NCBI RefSeq assembly: GCF_001298525.1
Contig: NZ_CP012678.1
Coordinates: forward strand, 868,001 to 932,000
DNA from: Psychrobacter urativorans
GTDB taxonomy: Bacteria > Pseudomonadota > Gammaproteobacteria > Pseudomonadales > Moraxellaceae
Length of the DNA: 64,000 nt
Direction of reading: 5' to 3'
This document shows positions 30,807-39,978 of the stretch, one piece after another. The translations under genes and the position numbers were made by a program. The notes beneath the pieces are model-generated. The model worked only from the letters and a program-made list of their open reading frames with translations. It ran no database searches and was not told the DNA's origin. The first letter of the stretch is position 1, and every line of letters starts with the position of its first letter.

Positions 30807-32368
30807 TGAATGCAGTAACGAGCAGTAACCATACCGTGCGTCGCGAGCTATTCGTTGACGGTTATGAAGTGGTCATCGGCATTGAGATTCACTGTCAGTT
30901 GAATACCGAAAGTAAAATATTCTCAAGTGCACCGACTGACTTTGGTCATGAGCCAAACAGCCAAGCCAGTATTGTCGACTTAGGATTACCGGGCGTTTTA
31001 CCCGTGCTCAATGTGGGCGTGGTTGAACGCGCCCTCAAATTCGGCATTGGCGTGAATGCTGAGCTGGGTTTATTTAACACCTTTGATCGTAAAAACTATT
31101 TTTATCCCGATTTACCAAAAGGGTATCAAATTACCCAAATGGCAAACCCTATCGTCGGTGAAGGCTATATCGATGTTGTGGTGAATGAAGGCGAGAAAAA
31201 CGAATACCCTAAACGCATGGGCATCACGCGCGCGCATTTAGAAGAAGATGCGGGTAAATCGGTACATGATGCTGTCGAAGGCATGACTGGCGTCGACCTT
31301 AACCGCGCGGGCACGCCTTTGATTGAAATCGTCTCTGAGCCGGATATGCGTTCTGCTGCCGAGGCGCTTGCCTATATTAAAGCCATTCATCAGTTGGTCA
31401 CTTGGCTTGGTATCTCCGATGCGATTATGGCAGAAGGCTCATTCCGCTGTGATTGTAACGTCTCTATCCGCGAGCCTGGTGCTGAATTGGGCACGCGTAC
31501 TGAGCTAAAAAACTTAAACTCATTCCGTAACATTGAGCGCGCTATTAACCGCGAAATTGAGCGTCAAATCGACATCATCGAAGATGATGGCAAAGTTCTG
31601 CAAGCAACAATGCTCTATGATCCAGAGCGCGATGAAACTCGTGTGATGCGTACCAAAGAAGACGCCAACGACTATCGCTATTTCCCTGACCCTGACTTGC
31701 TACCGGTGCGCATTGAGCAGCATACCGTTGATAGCATTCGCGCAGCGATGCCTGAGTTACCAGTTGCCCGTCGTGCGCGTTTTGAAGAAGCATTTGGTCT
31801 ATCAGAATACGATGCGCGTATCTTAACTGGCAGCCGTCAGCTTGCTGATTATTTTGAAGCTGTCGTCGCTGAGATTGGTCAACAAGATGCGAAGATGGCT
31901 GCTAACTGGGTCATGGGCGACTTGCTAGCTCTTTATAATAAATATGACAAAGACTTTTCATCAGAGTTTGTCTCTCCTCAATTTCTTGGAGAATTATTAA
32001 CAGCGATTATAAGTAAGAAAAATCCGTTAGGAGTAAAAGATGCCAAGAAAATACTTATTACTGCTTTTGAGGATAAGGCACTCAAAACATATTCTACAAC
32101 TTACAAATTTTCTTACGAGATTGAATATGTTGAAGGTGATAATATACAAACAATAATTGAAAAAAATAATATGCAACAGGTGACCGATACGGGCGCAATC
32201 AAAGCCATCGTTGAAGAGGTCATCGCTAAGAATGCAGTGATGGTCGAAGAATATCGCGGCGGTAAAGAAAAAGCCTTTAACGGTTTGGTCGGTCAAGTGA
32301 TGAAAGCCAGTCGCGGCAGTGCCAATCCGCAACAGGTCAATCAAATCTTAAAAGAGCTGTTGGGTTAG
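30806..32368 (+). CDS. gatB: Asp-tRNA(Asn)/Glu-tRNA(Gln) amidotransferase subunit B
   Basis: 520 aa kinase-transamidase. The cradle domain is well conserved ([42 protein letters not shown]-type [20 protein letters not shown]). The C-terminal helical/YqeY-like domain returns to consensus at [17 protein letters not shown] and ends [10 protein letters not shown]. Residues ~375-457 are abruptly AT-rich, lysine/isoleucine-rich and longer than usual, unlike both flanks (see findings). The frame is intact. Confidence 0.97.
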   Translation: MNAVTSSNHTVRRELFVDGYEVVIGIEIHCQLNTESKIFSSAPTDFGHEPNSQASIVDLGLPGVLPVLNVGVVERALKFGIGVNAELGLFNTFDRKNYFYPDLPKGYQITQMANPIVGEGYIDVVVNEGEKNEYPKRMGITRAHLEEDAGKSVHDAVEGMTGVDLNRAGTPLIEIVSEPDMRSAAEALAYIKAIHQLVTWLGISDAIMAEGSFRCDCNVSIREPGAELGTRTELKNLNSFRNIERAINREIERQIDIIEDDGKVLQATMLYDPERDETRVMRTKEDANDYRYFPDPDLLPVRIEQHTVDSIRAAMPELPVARRARFEEAFGLSEYDARILTGSRQLADYFEAVVAEIGQQDAKMAANWVMGDLLALYNKYDKDFSSEFVSPQFLGELLTAIISKKNPLGVKDAKKILITAFEDKALKTYSTTYKFSYEIEYVEGDNIQTIIEKNNMQQVTDTGAIKAIVEEVIAKNAVMVEEYRGGKEKAFNGLVGQVMKASRGSANPQQVNQILKELLG

Positions 32369-32441
32369 TAAATAAAGTTAACAATAAATACTGACTATTG
32401 AGCGTAAACATTCAGCAATAGACATACGCAACAATTAACCC

Positions 32442-32469
32442 TTGCAATATGTACGATTTTGCGTAAAAT
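32442..32469 (+). promoter_or_regulatory. promoter of tRNA-Pro
   Basis: TTGCAA (32442-32447), 16-bp spacer, TAAAAT (32464-32469), ending 11 bp before the mature tRNA 5' end. Confidence 0.65.
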
Positions 32470-32480
32470 AGTCAGTCATT

Positions 32481-32557
32481 CGGGGCGTAGCGCAGTCTGG
32501 TAGCGCACTACACTGGGGGTGTAGGGGTCGCAGGTTCGAATCCTGCCGTTCCGACCA
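32481..32557 (+). tRNA. tRNA-Pro (anticodon GGG)
   Basis: 77-nt cloverleaf with encoded CCA. Acceptor CGGGGCG/CGTTCCG (two G-U pairs), D stem GCGC/GCGC, anticodon stem CTACA/TGTAG with GGG at 32515-32517, T stem GCAGG/CCTGC around TTCGAAT. Reads CCC/CCU proline codons. Followed by an intrinsic terminator. Confidence 0.97.
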
Positions 32558-32576
32558 AACATAGTAGTAATACAGA

Positions 32577-32612
32577 AAAGCCAGCCATTGAATTCAATGG
32601 CTGGCTTTTTTA
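32577..32612 (+). terminator. intrinsic terminator of tRNA-Pro
   Basis: Perfect 13-bp inverted repeat GCCAGCCATTGAA / TTCAATGGCTGGC (32580-32605) with minimal loop, followed by a T run. The preceding A run also lets it serve the minus strand gene ydhR. Confidence 0.9.
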
Positions 32613-32636
32613 TACTTAATTATTCTTTATTCAGTA

Positions 32637-32939
32637 TTACAAAGACGCTTTGGTAATCGCACTTAGTGATTCATTAATGATGAATACTTTGGATTTAATG
32701 TCTTTGAAACCAAATGAAGTCAGTCTTTGGGTATGCTTCTCTAAATATCTGTTGGCATCCTCTAAATTATCAAATACATAAATACCGCCCGCTTCTTGCG
32801 TCTCTTCGTTTTCTGTCCATAGTTTATAGACCAGACCGTTCTCGGTTGCAATATCTTCGGCCAGCTCTTTCATGGCGTCAAAAAACGCACTGCCAAAAGG
32901 TCCGCTATAAGGAAAGTCGATTTGCAAAAGATATTTCAT
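32637..32939 (-). CDS. YdhR-like putative monooxygenase
   Basis: 100 aa ferredoxin-like (dimeric alpha-beta barrel) protein resembling E. coli YdhR: MKYLLQIDFPYSGPFG, a central acidic segment KLWTENEETQEAGGIYVFDN, and EDANRYLEKHTQRLTSFGF. The YdhR family is proposed to oxidise aromatic compounds on structural grounds only. Single gene between two unrelated plus-strand units. Confidence 0.75.
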   Translation of the reverse strand: MKYLLQIDFPYSGPFGSAFFDAMKELAEDIATENGLVYKLWTENEETQEAGGIYVFDNLEDANRYLEKHTQRLTSFGFKDIKSKVFIINESLSAITKASL

Positions 32940-33080
32940 TTTTTAACCCTCATTGTTATTGAATAGTTGGCAAAATACATGCTGCCAGATGATTACAATC
33001 TTAACATATTACGATTGCCTATAGACTTTTAGCCAGTGAGACGCTAGGGTAAATACTGTATATCTACTTTGGTTTGACCT

Positions 33081-34097
33081 ATGTCTGAGCTTAAGACTCC
33101 AAGTACTGAAACTCTCGCAACTCATGCACCTTGGGAAACTTACCGGCGACCTTACGTACGTGATTTGGCGTATGTACTTGCATGCCCTAACGTATTGACG
33201 GAGTGGTTAGATGTTGCACCGCACCAAAACACCCATACAGTGTCGGTACATAGTGCAAGCTTTTGGCAACAGCAATTTGAGGAATATCAGCAGCGTTTAA
33301 AAGAGCTGGATACCACCAATGACTATCAGGCGCTGACCCGCTACTTATTAAAACGTCCTAGTCCCAATCGCTTAGGTTTTCACTTTGAGGGATTATTATC
33401 ATTCTGGCTAGAGGATGGCTTTGCACGCAAGTTGCATCTATACGAGATACTGGCAAGCAATGTGCAATTATATTGTGGTAAGCAAACGTCTGGAGAGTTA
33501 GATTTAGTTTTGTATAACCATCAAGAGCAGCTCATTGAACATTGGGAATTGGCAATTAAGTTCTTTATGGGATCAGCGCCATTTGCACCGGTGAATTGGG
33601 TCGGTATCAATTCCAATGATAATTTACAGCGTAAAATGACGCATATGCAAACCAAGCAATTTTGTACGTTAGCGGTAGATACCAAAAATCACGGTCACGT
33701 TATTATTGATAAACGTTATGCAGTGATAAAAGGGCGGTTCTTTTTACCGATGACCAATGATACTTTCGCTTATCCTGATTGGTTTACGCCAAGCTTTCCA
33801 CTGCATCGCTGGCTGGCTGCTCCGAATAGTCAAAACAACCAAATAGCTCAAAATCAGGGTCAAACTGAGGATATTGGCGAGCCATTGACTGATATTATCG
33901 CTATCCGCCAAGCGCATTACATTGAATGGTTTACTCAGCGTAATTTTTATAATAAAGAAGATAATAAGGTGTCGCCTACTATAGCGACTTTGCCGCAAGG
34001 ACTATATTTTGTCCAACGGTCTTCTCAAGAACGCTATGAACCTGTTGTGATTTTGCAAACTGCGGTCAATACTGAGAAAAATAGCGTGAAGGATTAA
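33081..34097 (+). CDS. DUF1853 family protein
   Basis: 338 aa soluble protein matching DUF1853 by RLGFHFEGLLSFWLEDGFAR, LYCGKQTSGELDLVLYN and HWELAIKFFMG. The E...ELDxV...ExxxK spacing resembles a restriction-endonuclease-like (PD-(D/E)xK) core, but that is an inference. No function is known to me. Stands alone, convergent with the DUF2726 gene. Confidence 0.75.
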   Translation: MSELKTPSTETLATHAPWETYRRPYVRDLAYVLACPNVLTEWLDVAPHQNTHTVSVHSASFWQQQFEEYQQRLKELDTTNDYQALTRYLLKRPSPNRLGFHFEGLLSFWLEDGFARKLHLYEILASNVQLYCGKQTSGELDLVLYNHQEQLIEHWELAIKFFMGSAPFAPVNWVGINSNDNLQRKMTHMQTKQFCTLAVDTKNHGHVIIDKRYAVIKGRFFLPMTNDTFAYPDWFTPSFPLHRWLAAPNSQNNQIAQNQGQTEDIGEPLTDIIAIRQAHYIEWFTQRNFYNKEDNKVSPTIATLPQGLYFVQRSSQERYEPVVILQTAVNTEKNSVKD

Positions 34098-34113
34098 GTC
34101 AATAAACTCAGTT

Positions 34114-34656
34114 TTAGTAAGTTTCAATCACTTGCATCAGCTCATGTCTGAGCATCGCAGCACTGGGCATGCGCTCGGCATGAAAGCGCACAATAGGAAT
34201 ACCCGCACTAGCAAGCGCCTTATCTTTTTTATCATCTGCTTTTTGCCGTGCCTTACTATTATGTGTCCAATCATCAAGCTCAATCGCCACTAATGTGGTC
34301 TGCGCGTCGCTATCCACAATCACGTAATCCACACTTTGGCGGCAAATGCGATTAAACCAAAAGCTACGCTCAGAGGCTTCATCACTATTGCCGGTAATCA
34401 GGCGTGAGAGTTGGACTTGTACAAAGATATGGTATTCAGGCAGTGCCTTTTTAAGCTTATCAAAAAACAACACTTCGGTATCGGTCATAATAGGTATGGG
34501 TGAAAATGGCCAAATAGCAAGCTCATCACCGCGCACAGGTTGGGAATTTGGCTCTACATTTTTAATAACAGACTGAGATTCAGAGGTGGGTTTTGGCATC
34601 ACAATGAGCCATAAAAAAATAATGGCAAATAATAAAAATACGATACCAACTAACAT
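34114..34656 (-). CDS. membrane-anchored DUF2726 protein
   Basis: 180 aa. One N-terminal membrane helix (residues 2-19), a linker, then a DUF2726 domain (TEVLFFDKLKKALPEYHIFV; SVDYVIVDSDAQTTLVAIEL with DDWTH; AGIPIVRFHAERMPS). The V-D-Y-V-I...A-I-E-L-D-D pattern is that of a nuclease-like PD-(D/E)xK fold; the topoisomerase zinc ribbon often fused to this domain is absent. Function unknown. Confidence 0.7.
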   Translation of the reverse strand: MLVGIVFLLFAIIFLWLIVMPKPTSESQSVIKNVEPNSQPVRGDELAIWPFSPIPIMTDTEVLFFDKLKKALPEYHIFVQVQLSRLITGNSDEASERSFWFNRICRQSVDYVIVDSDAQTTLVAIELDDWTHNSKARQKADDKKDKALASAGIPIVRFHAERMPSAAMLRHELMQVIETY

Positions 34657-34794
34657 GGTTTTACCTTATAAAAATGAGACAAGATTGATAGGCCATAACG
34701 CACAAAACACGACTATAAAGGTCGTGTTCTGAAAAAATATACATTGATATCAAAGACAGTCGCTATCTCATTGAAGCATTAGTACCAACGTTTA

Positions 34795-36099
34795 TTACCA
34801 ATAAAGAACCCACGCACTGGTGGTATTCACATCAGGATCGCTATTTACTTTATCTTTTAATGCCAACGCTGCTATCTTACCGCGCTCAGGTCCAACGACG
34901 ACACGGACACCGCGACTGGTTTTACTGGTTTTGACTTGATAACCTGCGGATTTAAATTTCTTAGCCAGCTCATCAGCTGATGCTTGATTGGTTGCTAAGG
35001 CAACTTGTACCCCGAAGCTGCCTTTGGCATCGGTCTCTTTGACTTCTTTACGGGCGGCGCTCAGTTTTTTTTGGGCATCATTTTTTGCATCAGCGGATTT
35101 TTTAGCCAACGCCTCTTCTTTTTTACGTTTTTCAGCGCGTGATTTCTCAGCAACAGCGGCTTCACGTTCTAGACGTTCAATCTGCTTACGTGAAGGCACG
35201 GTCAATACTTGTCCGATCTGCAAAGTTGCCGACGGCGCAATATTATTCGCTTGCGCTAATGCCGCCACAGAAACGTTATATTTTCTTGCCAATTTTAATA
35301 AGCCATCACCGCTTTCAACGGTATAACCAACCGCTGATTTCGGTGGAGATTTTTTGTCATCTTTGCTAGCCGCTTTGTCTTCATTTTTCTTTTTTTGTTC
35401 AGCAGCTGCTTTTGCGTCGGCTTTTTTCTTTGCAGTATTTTCTTGTTTTTTGGCTTCGGCTTTCTTTTTAATATCTTCTTGTTTTTTAGCTTCAGCTTTC
35501 TTTTTAGCATCTTCTTGTTTTTTGGCTTCAGCTTGCTTTTTAGCATCTTCTTGCTTTTTGGCTTCAGCCTGTTTTTTAATATCGGCTTGCTTTTTAACTT
35601 CTTGCTGCTGAGTTTTCTGCGTCTCATTATCAGGTTTTTTGGTGGTAGTTGCAGGAGGAGTGACCGTATCATTAGGTCGCGGCTGTAATTTCGGATAGGT
35701 CAGATCATTTGGTCCAGTTTTTGGACTATCACTAGTTTCTGCAGCTGACTTGCTATTGGCATTACTATTAGCAGTATATTGCTGATTCTCAGTACGCGCT
35801 TTTGCCAACGCCTGCGATTCTGCACTTGCTTGCTCTTCTAAAAATAACCCAGCACGTTTTTCTTGCTCCGCTACCCGCAACGCGCGTTCTTTTTGTTTTT
35901 GTGCCAAGATACGTTTTTCAGTTTCAATATCTATGGTCAAAGGCATGGACGCCATATTATCAGTAGCAGATTTATCCACGATGGCGGGTGTTAGTACTTT
36001 ATCGTCACTCGAACCGAGCTGTTGCACCATAGCCGATAGCATAACGATGCCACCTATAATCATTCCGATGCCCAATAAGGCTTGTCTCGAAAAATTCAT
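34795..36099 (-). CDS. DedD-like LysM and SPOR domain envelope protein with Lys-rich repeats
   Basis: 434 aa. Membrane helix at residues 7-27, a Ser/Asn/Pro linker, a Lys/Ala/Glu coiled coil built of 11-residue KKQAEAKKQED-type repeats (about 168-228), LysM (258-302, YTVESGDGLLKLARKYNVS) and C-terminal SPOR (about 361-434, FGVQVALATNQASADELAKK). SPOR binds denuded septal glycan, LysM binds peptidoglycan. Next to folC, as dedD is in E. coli, so a division role is likely. The repeat DNA is a 33-bp tandem array, prone to length change. Confidence 0.8.
   Translation of the reverse strand: MNFSRQALLGIGMIIGGIVMLSAMVQQLGSSDDKVLTPAIVDKSATDNMASMPLTIDIETEKRILAQKQKERALRVAEQEKRAGLFLEEQASAESQALAKARTENQQYTANSNANSKSAAETSDSPKTGPNDLTYPKLQPRPNDTVTPPATTTKKPDNETQKTQQQEVKKQADIKKQAEAKKQEDAKKQAEAKKQEDAKKKAEAKKQEDIKKKAEAKKQENTAKKKADAKAAAEQKKKNEDKAASKDDKKSPPKSAVGYTVESGDGLLKLARKYNVSVAALAQANNIAPSATLQIGQVLTVPSRKQIERLEREAAVAEKSRAEKRKKEEALAKKSADAKNDAQKKLSAARKEVKETDAKGSFGVQVALATNQASADELAKKFKSAGYQVKTSKTSRGVRVVVGPERGKIAALALKDKVNSDPDVNTTSAWVLYW
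35416..35600 (-). repeat. 33-bp tandem repeats encoding the Lys-rich coiled coil
   Basis: Five to six imperfect copies of a 33-bp unit (11 codons, KKQAEAKKQED and variants). On the plus strand it reads as TTCTTGTTTTTTGGCTTCAG-like blocks. In frame within the DedD-like gene. Confidence 0.85.
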
Positions 36100-36301
36100 T
36101 CGTTCACGTCTCTTAGTTGGTCATACGGTTGCTTGATGGGCGCGGCTGAAATCTATTTATATTAATACGCAAAGATTGATACGTAGAAGCCAGATTAATT
36201 TTGCGTTAATAGGCTGATTATAAGATATATTTTTCACGCTGTCTGCTATCGTACGGTTGTTAATCAGTTTATTATTACTATTAAAAATCTTACGATGAAT
36301 A

Positions 36302-37666
36302 TTAGTGCGCCTCAAGAGTGGAGAGTGCCTCACCAATCGTATGAAAAGAACCGCAAACTACGATTAAATCTTGTGGCTGACTGTTATCAATTACGGTATG
36401 AGTCGCTTGTTGTAAATCAGAAAACACCTGTATATGAGCAGGGTCAACATGAGCGGATAACGCATTTTGTAATTGTTCGATAGTCGCTGCGCGTGGATGG
36501 TCAATTTCTGCGATAAACCAATTGCTAATCGGTAACTGTGGATCGCTTAAGCTTTGGACGACCATCTCAATGTCTTTATCCCCTAACATTGAAAACAGCA
36601 TTTTAATCGTGCCTGTCTTCTTGTTGGGTTGATTGTCTGGTTGACTGCTAATGTGTTGCTGCCAAAGTGGCACGAGCTGGGCTAATAAGAAATTGACGCC
36701 TTGCTCATTATGCGCGACATCAAACAACCAATGACGGTCGGCAAGCTCACGAGCATCAAAACGCCCTGCTAACTTCACCGTCTGTAATGCGTTCTCAATA
36801 GCTGAGATATCAACGTTAAGCGGACTTGCCAGCACCGCTGATAATGCATTAGCGGTATTTATTAACGACAATGCTGGGCGTGGCAGCTGTAACGTCACCG
36901 CGGCATTACTATATTGCCATATCTGCGTATCTTCTATGTGATAACTAAAATTCTGACCGACTTGATAACAGGTGGCATGATGTGTCTTAATCAGCTGCTG
37001 TACGCTATTGGGCATTTCAGTGTCACCATAAATTAAGGTAATACCATCACGTAAAATACCTGCTTTTTCCGCACCAATAGCCTCAACATTATCACCTAGC
37101 CAATCGACATGGTCGATGCCAATATTGGTAATCACTGCCATATCAGGGTCAATAATATTAACGACATCCAAGCGTCCACCTAGCCCCACTTCTAATACCC
37201 AAACGTCACAATCCGCTTCGGCAAATATCAGCAGTGCCGCCAGTGTCGTCATCTCAAAAAACGATAAGGTTAACTCACACTGTAACCGTGCATCTTCAAC
37301 CTTGCTAAAAGCAGCAATCAAGGTCTCGTCGCTGACCATGTCGCCATTAATACGCACGCGCTCATTAAAACAGCTGAGATGCGGTGATTGATACAAAGCC
37401 GTTTTATAACCTGCGGCTTGACACATGGCGCTAATAACGGCGGTCGTCGATCCCTTACCATTAGTGCCTGCGACGGTGAACACATAAGCATCATCTTTCG
37501 CTGATTGCACCACCCCTAAATACTCAGCCACTGGCAATACACGCGATAATCCCATATCAATAGCAGACACGTGAATTTGCTGCATATAATCCAACCATTC
37601 AGTCAGACTAGACTGGCTATTTGGAGTATCGGTCGTAGCGGTATTAGAAGATAAAGATGCAAACAT
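36302..37666 (-). CDS. folC: bifunctional folylpolyglutamate synthase / dihydrofolate synthase
   Basis: 454 aa Mur-ligase family enzyme. VAGTNGKGSTTAVISAMCQA is the P-loop, LYQSPHLSCFNERVRING the substrate signature, DVWVLEVGLGGRLDVVNIID and NIGIDHVDWLGDN follow. Adds glutamates to folates and makes dihydrofolate. Between accD and the DedD-like gene, the standard gammaproteobacterial order. Confidence 0.96.
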   Translation of the reverse strand: MFASLSSNTATTDTPNSQSSLTEWLDYMQQIHVSAIDMGLSRVLPVAEYLGVVQSAKDDAYVFTVAGTNGKGSTTAVISAMCQAAGYKTALYQSPHLSCFNERVRINGDMVSDETLIAAFSKVEDARLQCELTLSFFEMTTLAALLIFAEADCDVWVLEVGLGGRLDVVNIIDPDMAVITNIGIDHVDWLGDNVEAIGAEKAGILRDGITLIYGDTEMPNSVQQLIKTHHATCYQVGQNFSYHIEDTQIWQYSNAAVTLQLPRPALSLINTANALSAVLASPLNVDISAIENALQTVKLAGRFDARELADRHWLFDVAHNEQGVNFLLAQLVPLWQQHISSQPDNQPNKKTGTIKMLFSMLGDKDIEMVVQSLSDPQLPISNWFIAEIDHPRAATIEQLQNALSAHVDPAHIQVFSDLQQATHTVIDNSQPQDLIVVCGSFHTIGEALSTLEAH

Positions 37667-37801
37667 GAATAAAACCTATAGTAAAGAGTATGACATTATT
37701 AAAAATTAGGGTTAAAAGGTGGGCTATTAAAACTAAATTAACACTCAAATAAGCACGTAGACCAGTGTATAACAAGCGTGCTAAAAACCAAAGTCGAAAA
37801 C

Positions 37802-37840
37802 CAAAAATAGCATTTACCATCCATTGACGATAAATGCTAT
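37802..37840 (-). terminator. intrinsic terminator of accD
   Basis: Ten-bp stem ATAGCATTTA (37807-37816) / TAAATGCTAT (37831-37840), 14-nt loop. On the minus strand it is followed by TTTTTGG. It lies about 80 bp beyond the accD stop, so folC probably has its own promoter. Confidence 0.65.
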
Positions 37841-37921
37841 TCGATTGCTTATTCATTACCTATTTTATTAATAAAGCCAAATTAAATAAGCAACAAAGCA
37901 TTAAAAACCAAGCTTCAAAAA

Positions 37922-38905
37922 CTAAGCTTCTACGTTCGGTTGGCTGCATAATTTTGCCAATAAACGATAAATGGTATCAATCAGTTGATGACGATGCACC
38001 ACTTCATCCACCACACCATGCTCTAATAAGAACTCAGCACGTTGGAACGGTTCTTCTAATGTCTCGCGGACGGTTTGCTCAATCACGCGCTTACCGGCAA
38101 AGCCAATCATCGCTTTTGGCTCGGCTAAGTGAATATCACCAAGCATAGCAAGAGATGCCGTTACACCACCGTAAACAGGATTGGTCAATACCACGATGTA
38201 AGGAATACCCGCGATACGTAAACGCTCAATAGCAGCTGCGGTACGTGCCATTTGCATTAACGAGAGCAAGCCCTCTTGCATACGTGCACCACCAGATGCC
38301 GCAAAGCAAACCAAAGGTTTATGTTCAGCAAGGGCTTTTTCTGCTGCTTGTACAAAACGGTCACCGACCACCGAACCCATTGAACCACCCATAAAGCGGA
38401 AGTCAAAGGCACAAGCTACGATATCAAGGTTACGCAATTTACCGTACATGACGACTAATGCTTCAGTTTCGCCCGTTTTGGTTTGCGCTTCCTTCATACG
38501 TACAGGATAAGGCTTACTGTCCACAAATCTTAGTGGATCTTTGGCAACGAACTCTTGCCCAAGCTCACCATCTACTTGACTTAAAAGCCACTGCAAACGC
38601 TCACGCGCGCTCATTGGCAAGTGATGGTCACAATGCGGGCAGACATAACAGTTAAAAATCAACGCCGTATTGGTAATCATCGAATGACAGCTGCTGCATT
38701 CAGTTGATGGTTCGGTCTCTACCGCAGTCAGCGGCGCGGTCAAATGCTGTTTAACACCCGGTACCGCACGGTTGAACCATGAAGTGCTCGCGGGTTTGGC
38801 ACTACCTACAGCAGTGGTCGCTTGCTCGGTTTGGGTATCAGGTTTTTCTATAGTATCAGTCATATTATTCGCCATCATCAAAGGCTTATTGGCAAGTTCG
38901 CTCAT
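37922..38905 (-). CDS. accD: acetyl-CoA carboxylase carboxyltransferase subunit beta
   Basis: 327 aa. An N-terminal four-cysteine zinc ribbon (CSSCHSM...CYVCPHCDHHLP) is followed by the carboxyltransferase core (GGARMQEGLLSLMQMARTAA; PVYGGVTASLAMLGD). With AccA it transfers CO2 to acetyl-CoA to make malonyl-CoA. The first ~50 residues are a poorly conserved extension and the exact start is uncertain. An inverted repeat lies about 100 bp upstream. Confidence 0.96.
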   Translation of the reverse strand: MSELANKPLMMANNMTDTIEKPDTQTEQATTAVGSAKPASTSWFNRAVPGVKQHLTAPLTAVETEPSTECSSCHSMITNTALIFNCYVCPHCDHHLPMSARERLQWLLSQVDGELGQEFVAKDPLRFVDSKPYPVRMKEAQTKTGETEALVVMYGKLRNLDIVACAFDFRFMGGSMGSVVGDRFVQAAEKALAEHKPLVCFAASGGARMQEGLLSLMQMARTAAAIERLRIAGIPYIVVLTNPVYGGVTASLAMLGDIHLAEPKAMIGFAGKRVIEQTVRETLEEPFQRAEFLLEHGVVDEVVHRHQLIDTIYRLLAKLCSQPNVEA

Positions 38906-39005
38906 TCACTTGTCGCTTAGAGTTAGTTTGGGAATCAAAATCAATCATAACATGAGCGGTTATGAGGCACGCTTGCGCGTAGTTTATCACTATATCTATG
39001 TCATA

Positions 39006-39027
39006 TTAGTTTACATACGTAAACTAA
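39006..39027. promoter_or_regulatory. inverted repeat upstream of accD (operator-like)
   Basis: Perfect 9-bp arms TTAGTTTAC - ATAC - GTAAACTAA. No T run follows on either strand, so it is not an obvious terminator. It sits between trpA and accD, about 100 bp before the accD start. Confidence 0.45.
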
Positions 39028-39115
39028 AATTAGCAAAGCCATTCAACATTATTATAGTTATTGCTGACTTTGCTACTCTGATAATAAAGCCGCTATAGTT
39101 ATAAATGTGATAATG

Positions 39116-39940
39116 CTACGCGCTTAAGCTGTCTAAAGCTTCACGTAACTCGTCCATTTTTGCCATAATTTTTTGCTGAGCAATGGCAATCGCCGCATTA
39201 TCATGAGCGTCTATAGTCGCAAAATGCTCGACCAACGCGCTGCCAACAATCACGCCATCGGCATGCGCACCAATCGCTTTCGCCGATGCACCATCACGAA
39301 TCCCAAAACCAACACATACTGGCAAATCAGTTTCGGCTTTGATCGCTTTTACATGGTTCGCCACATCATCGGTATCTAGCGTGGTTGAGCCAGTTACGCC
39401 TTTTAGCGATACGTAATAAATATAACCGCCACAATGCGTCAATACTTGCTGACGACGCTCCGCCAACGTGGTTGGGGACAATAAGAAAATCTCATTCATA
39501 GAATGGTCAGTTAAATGCTGAGTAAAGCTACCCGCCTCGCTTGGCGGTAAATCAACCATCAAAATACCATCAACGCCTGACTGCTCACACAGCGCGACAA
39601 AATTATCATAACCAATAATTTCAACAGGATTGAGATAACCCATCAAAATAATGGGCGTTTGCGTGTCTTTAGTGCGGAATTCTGCAACCATTTTTAAGGC
39701 ATCACGGGTACTGGTACCAGCTGCCAACGCACGCTCAGCAGCAAGAGCTACCGTTGGACCATCCGCCATTGGGTCTGAAAATGGTAGACCAATCTCAATC
39801 ATATCTGCGCCATGCTTCACTAAGTCGTGTAGCAAATTAACGGTAACGCTCGGATTGGGGTCACCTGCCATAAAATACGGAATGAGGGCTTTTTTATTTT
39901 GTGCTTTTAAGGTTGCAAATGTGTTTTCAATTCGGGTCAT
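39116..39940 (-). CDS. trpA: tryptophan synthase alpha subunit
   Basis: 274 aa TIM barrel that cleaves indole-glycerol phosphate to indole. Catalytic Glu in ADMIEIGLPFSDPMADGP and Asp in DGILMVDLPPSEA; phosphate-binding GFGIRDG and DGVIVGSALV. Separated from trpB by an unrelated gene, whereas the two are normally adjacent and often coupled. Confidence 0.98.
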   Translation of the reverse strand: MTRIENTFATLKAQNKKALIPYFMAGDPNPSVTVNLLHDLVKHGADMIEIGLPFSDPMADGPTVALAAERALAAGTSTRDALKMVAEFRTKDTQTPIILMGYLNPVEIIGYDNFVALCEQSGVDGILMVDLPPSEAGSFTQHLTDHSMNEIFLLSPTTLAERRQQVLTHCGGYIYYVSLKGVTGSTTLDTDDVANHVKAIKAETDLPVCVGFGIRDGASAKAIGAHADGVIVGSALVEHFATIDAHDNAAIAIAQQKIMAKMDELREALDSLSA

Positions 39941-39978
39941 AGTGGTCTCTTTAGTTATCTATCTCTTCAGATAAATTA

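Noticed and set aside
35416..35600. 33-bp repeats as a CRISPR
   Set aside because: The repeats are contiguous, in frame and coding, with no spacers.
35354..35688. Plus-strand Phe/Ser/Cys-rich open frames opposite the DedD-like gene
   Set aside because: They are the antisense of the Lys-rich repeats (AAA/AAG read as TTT/CTT) and show no start signals.
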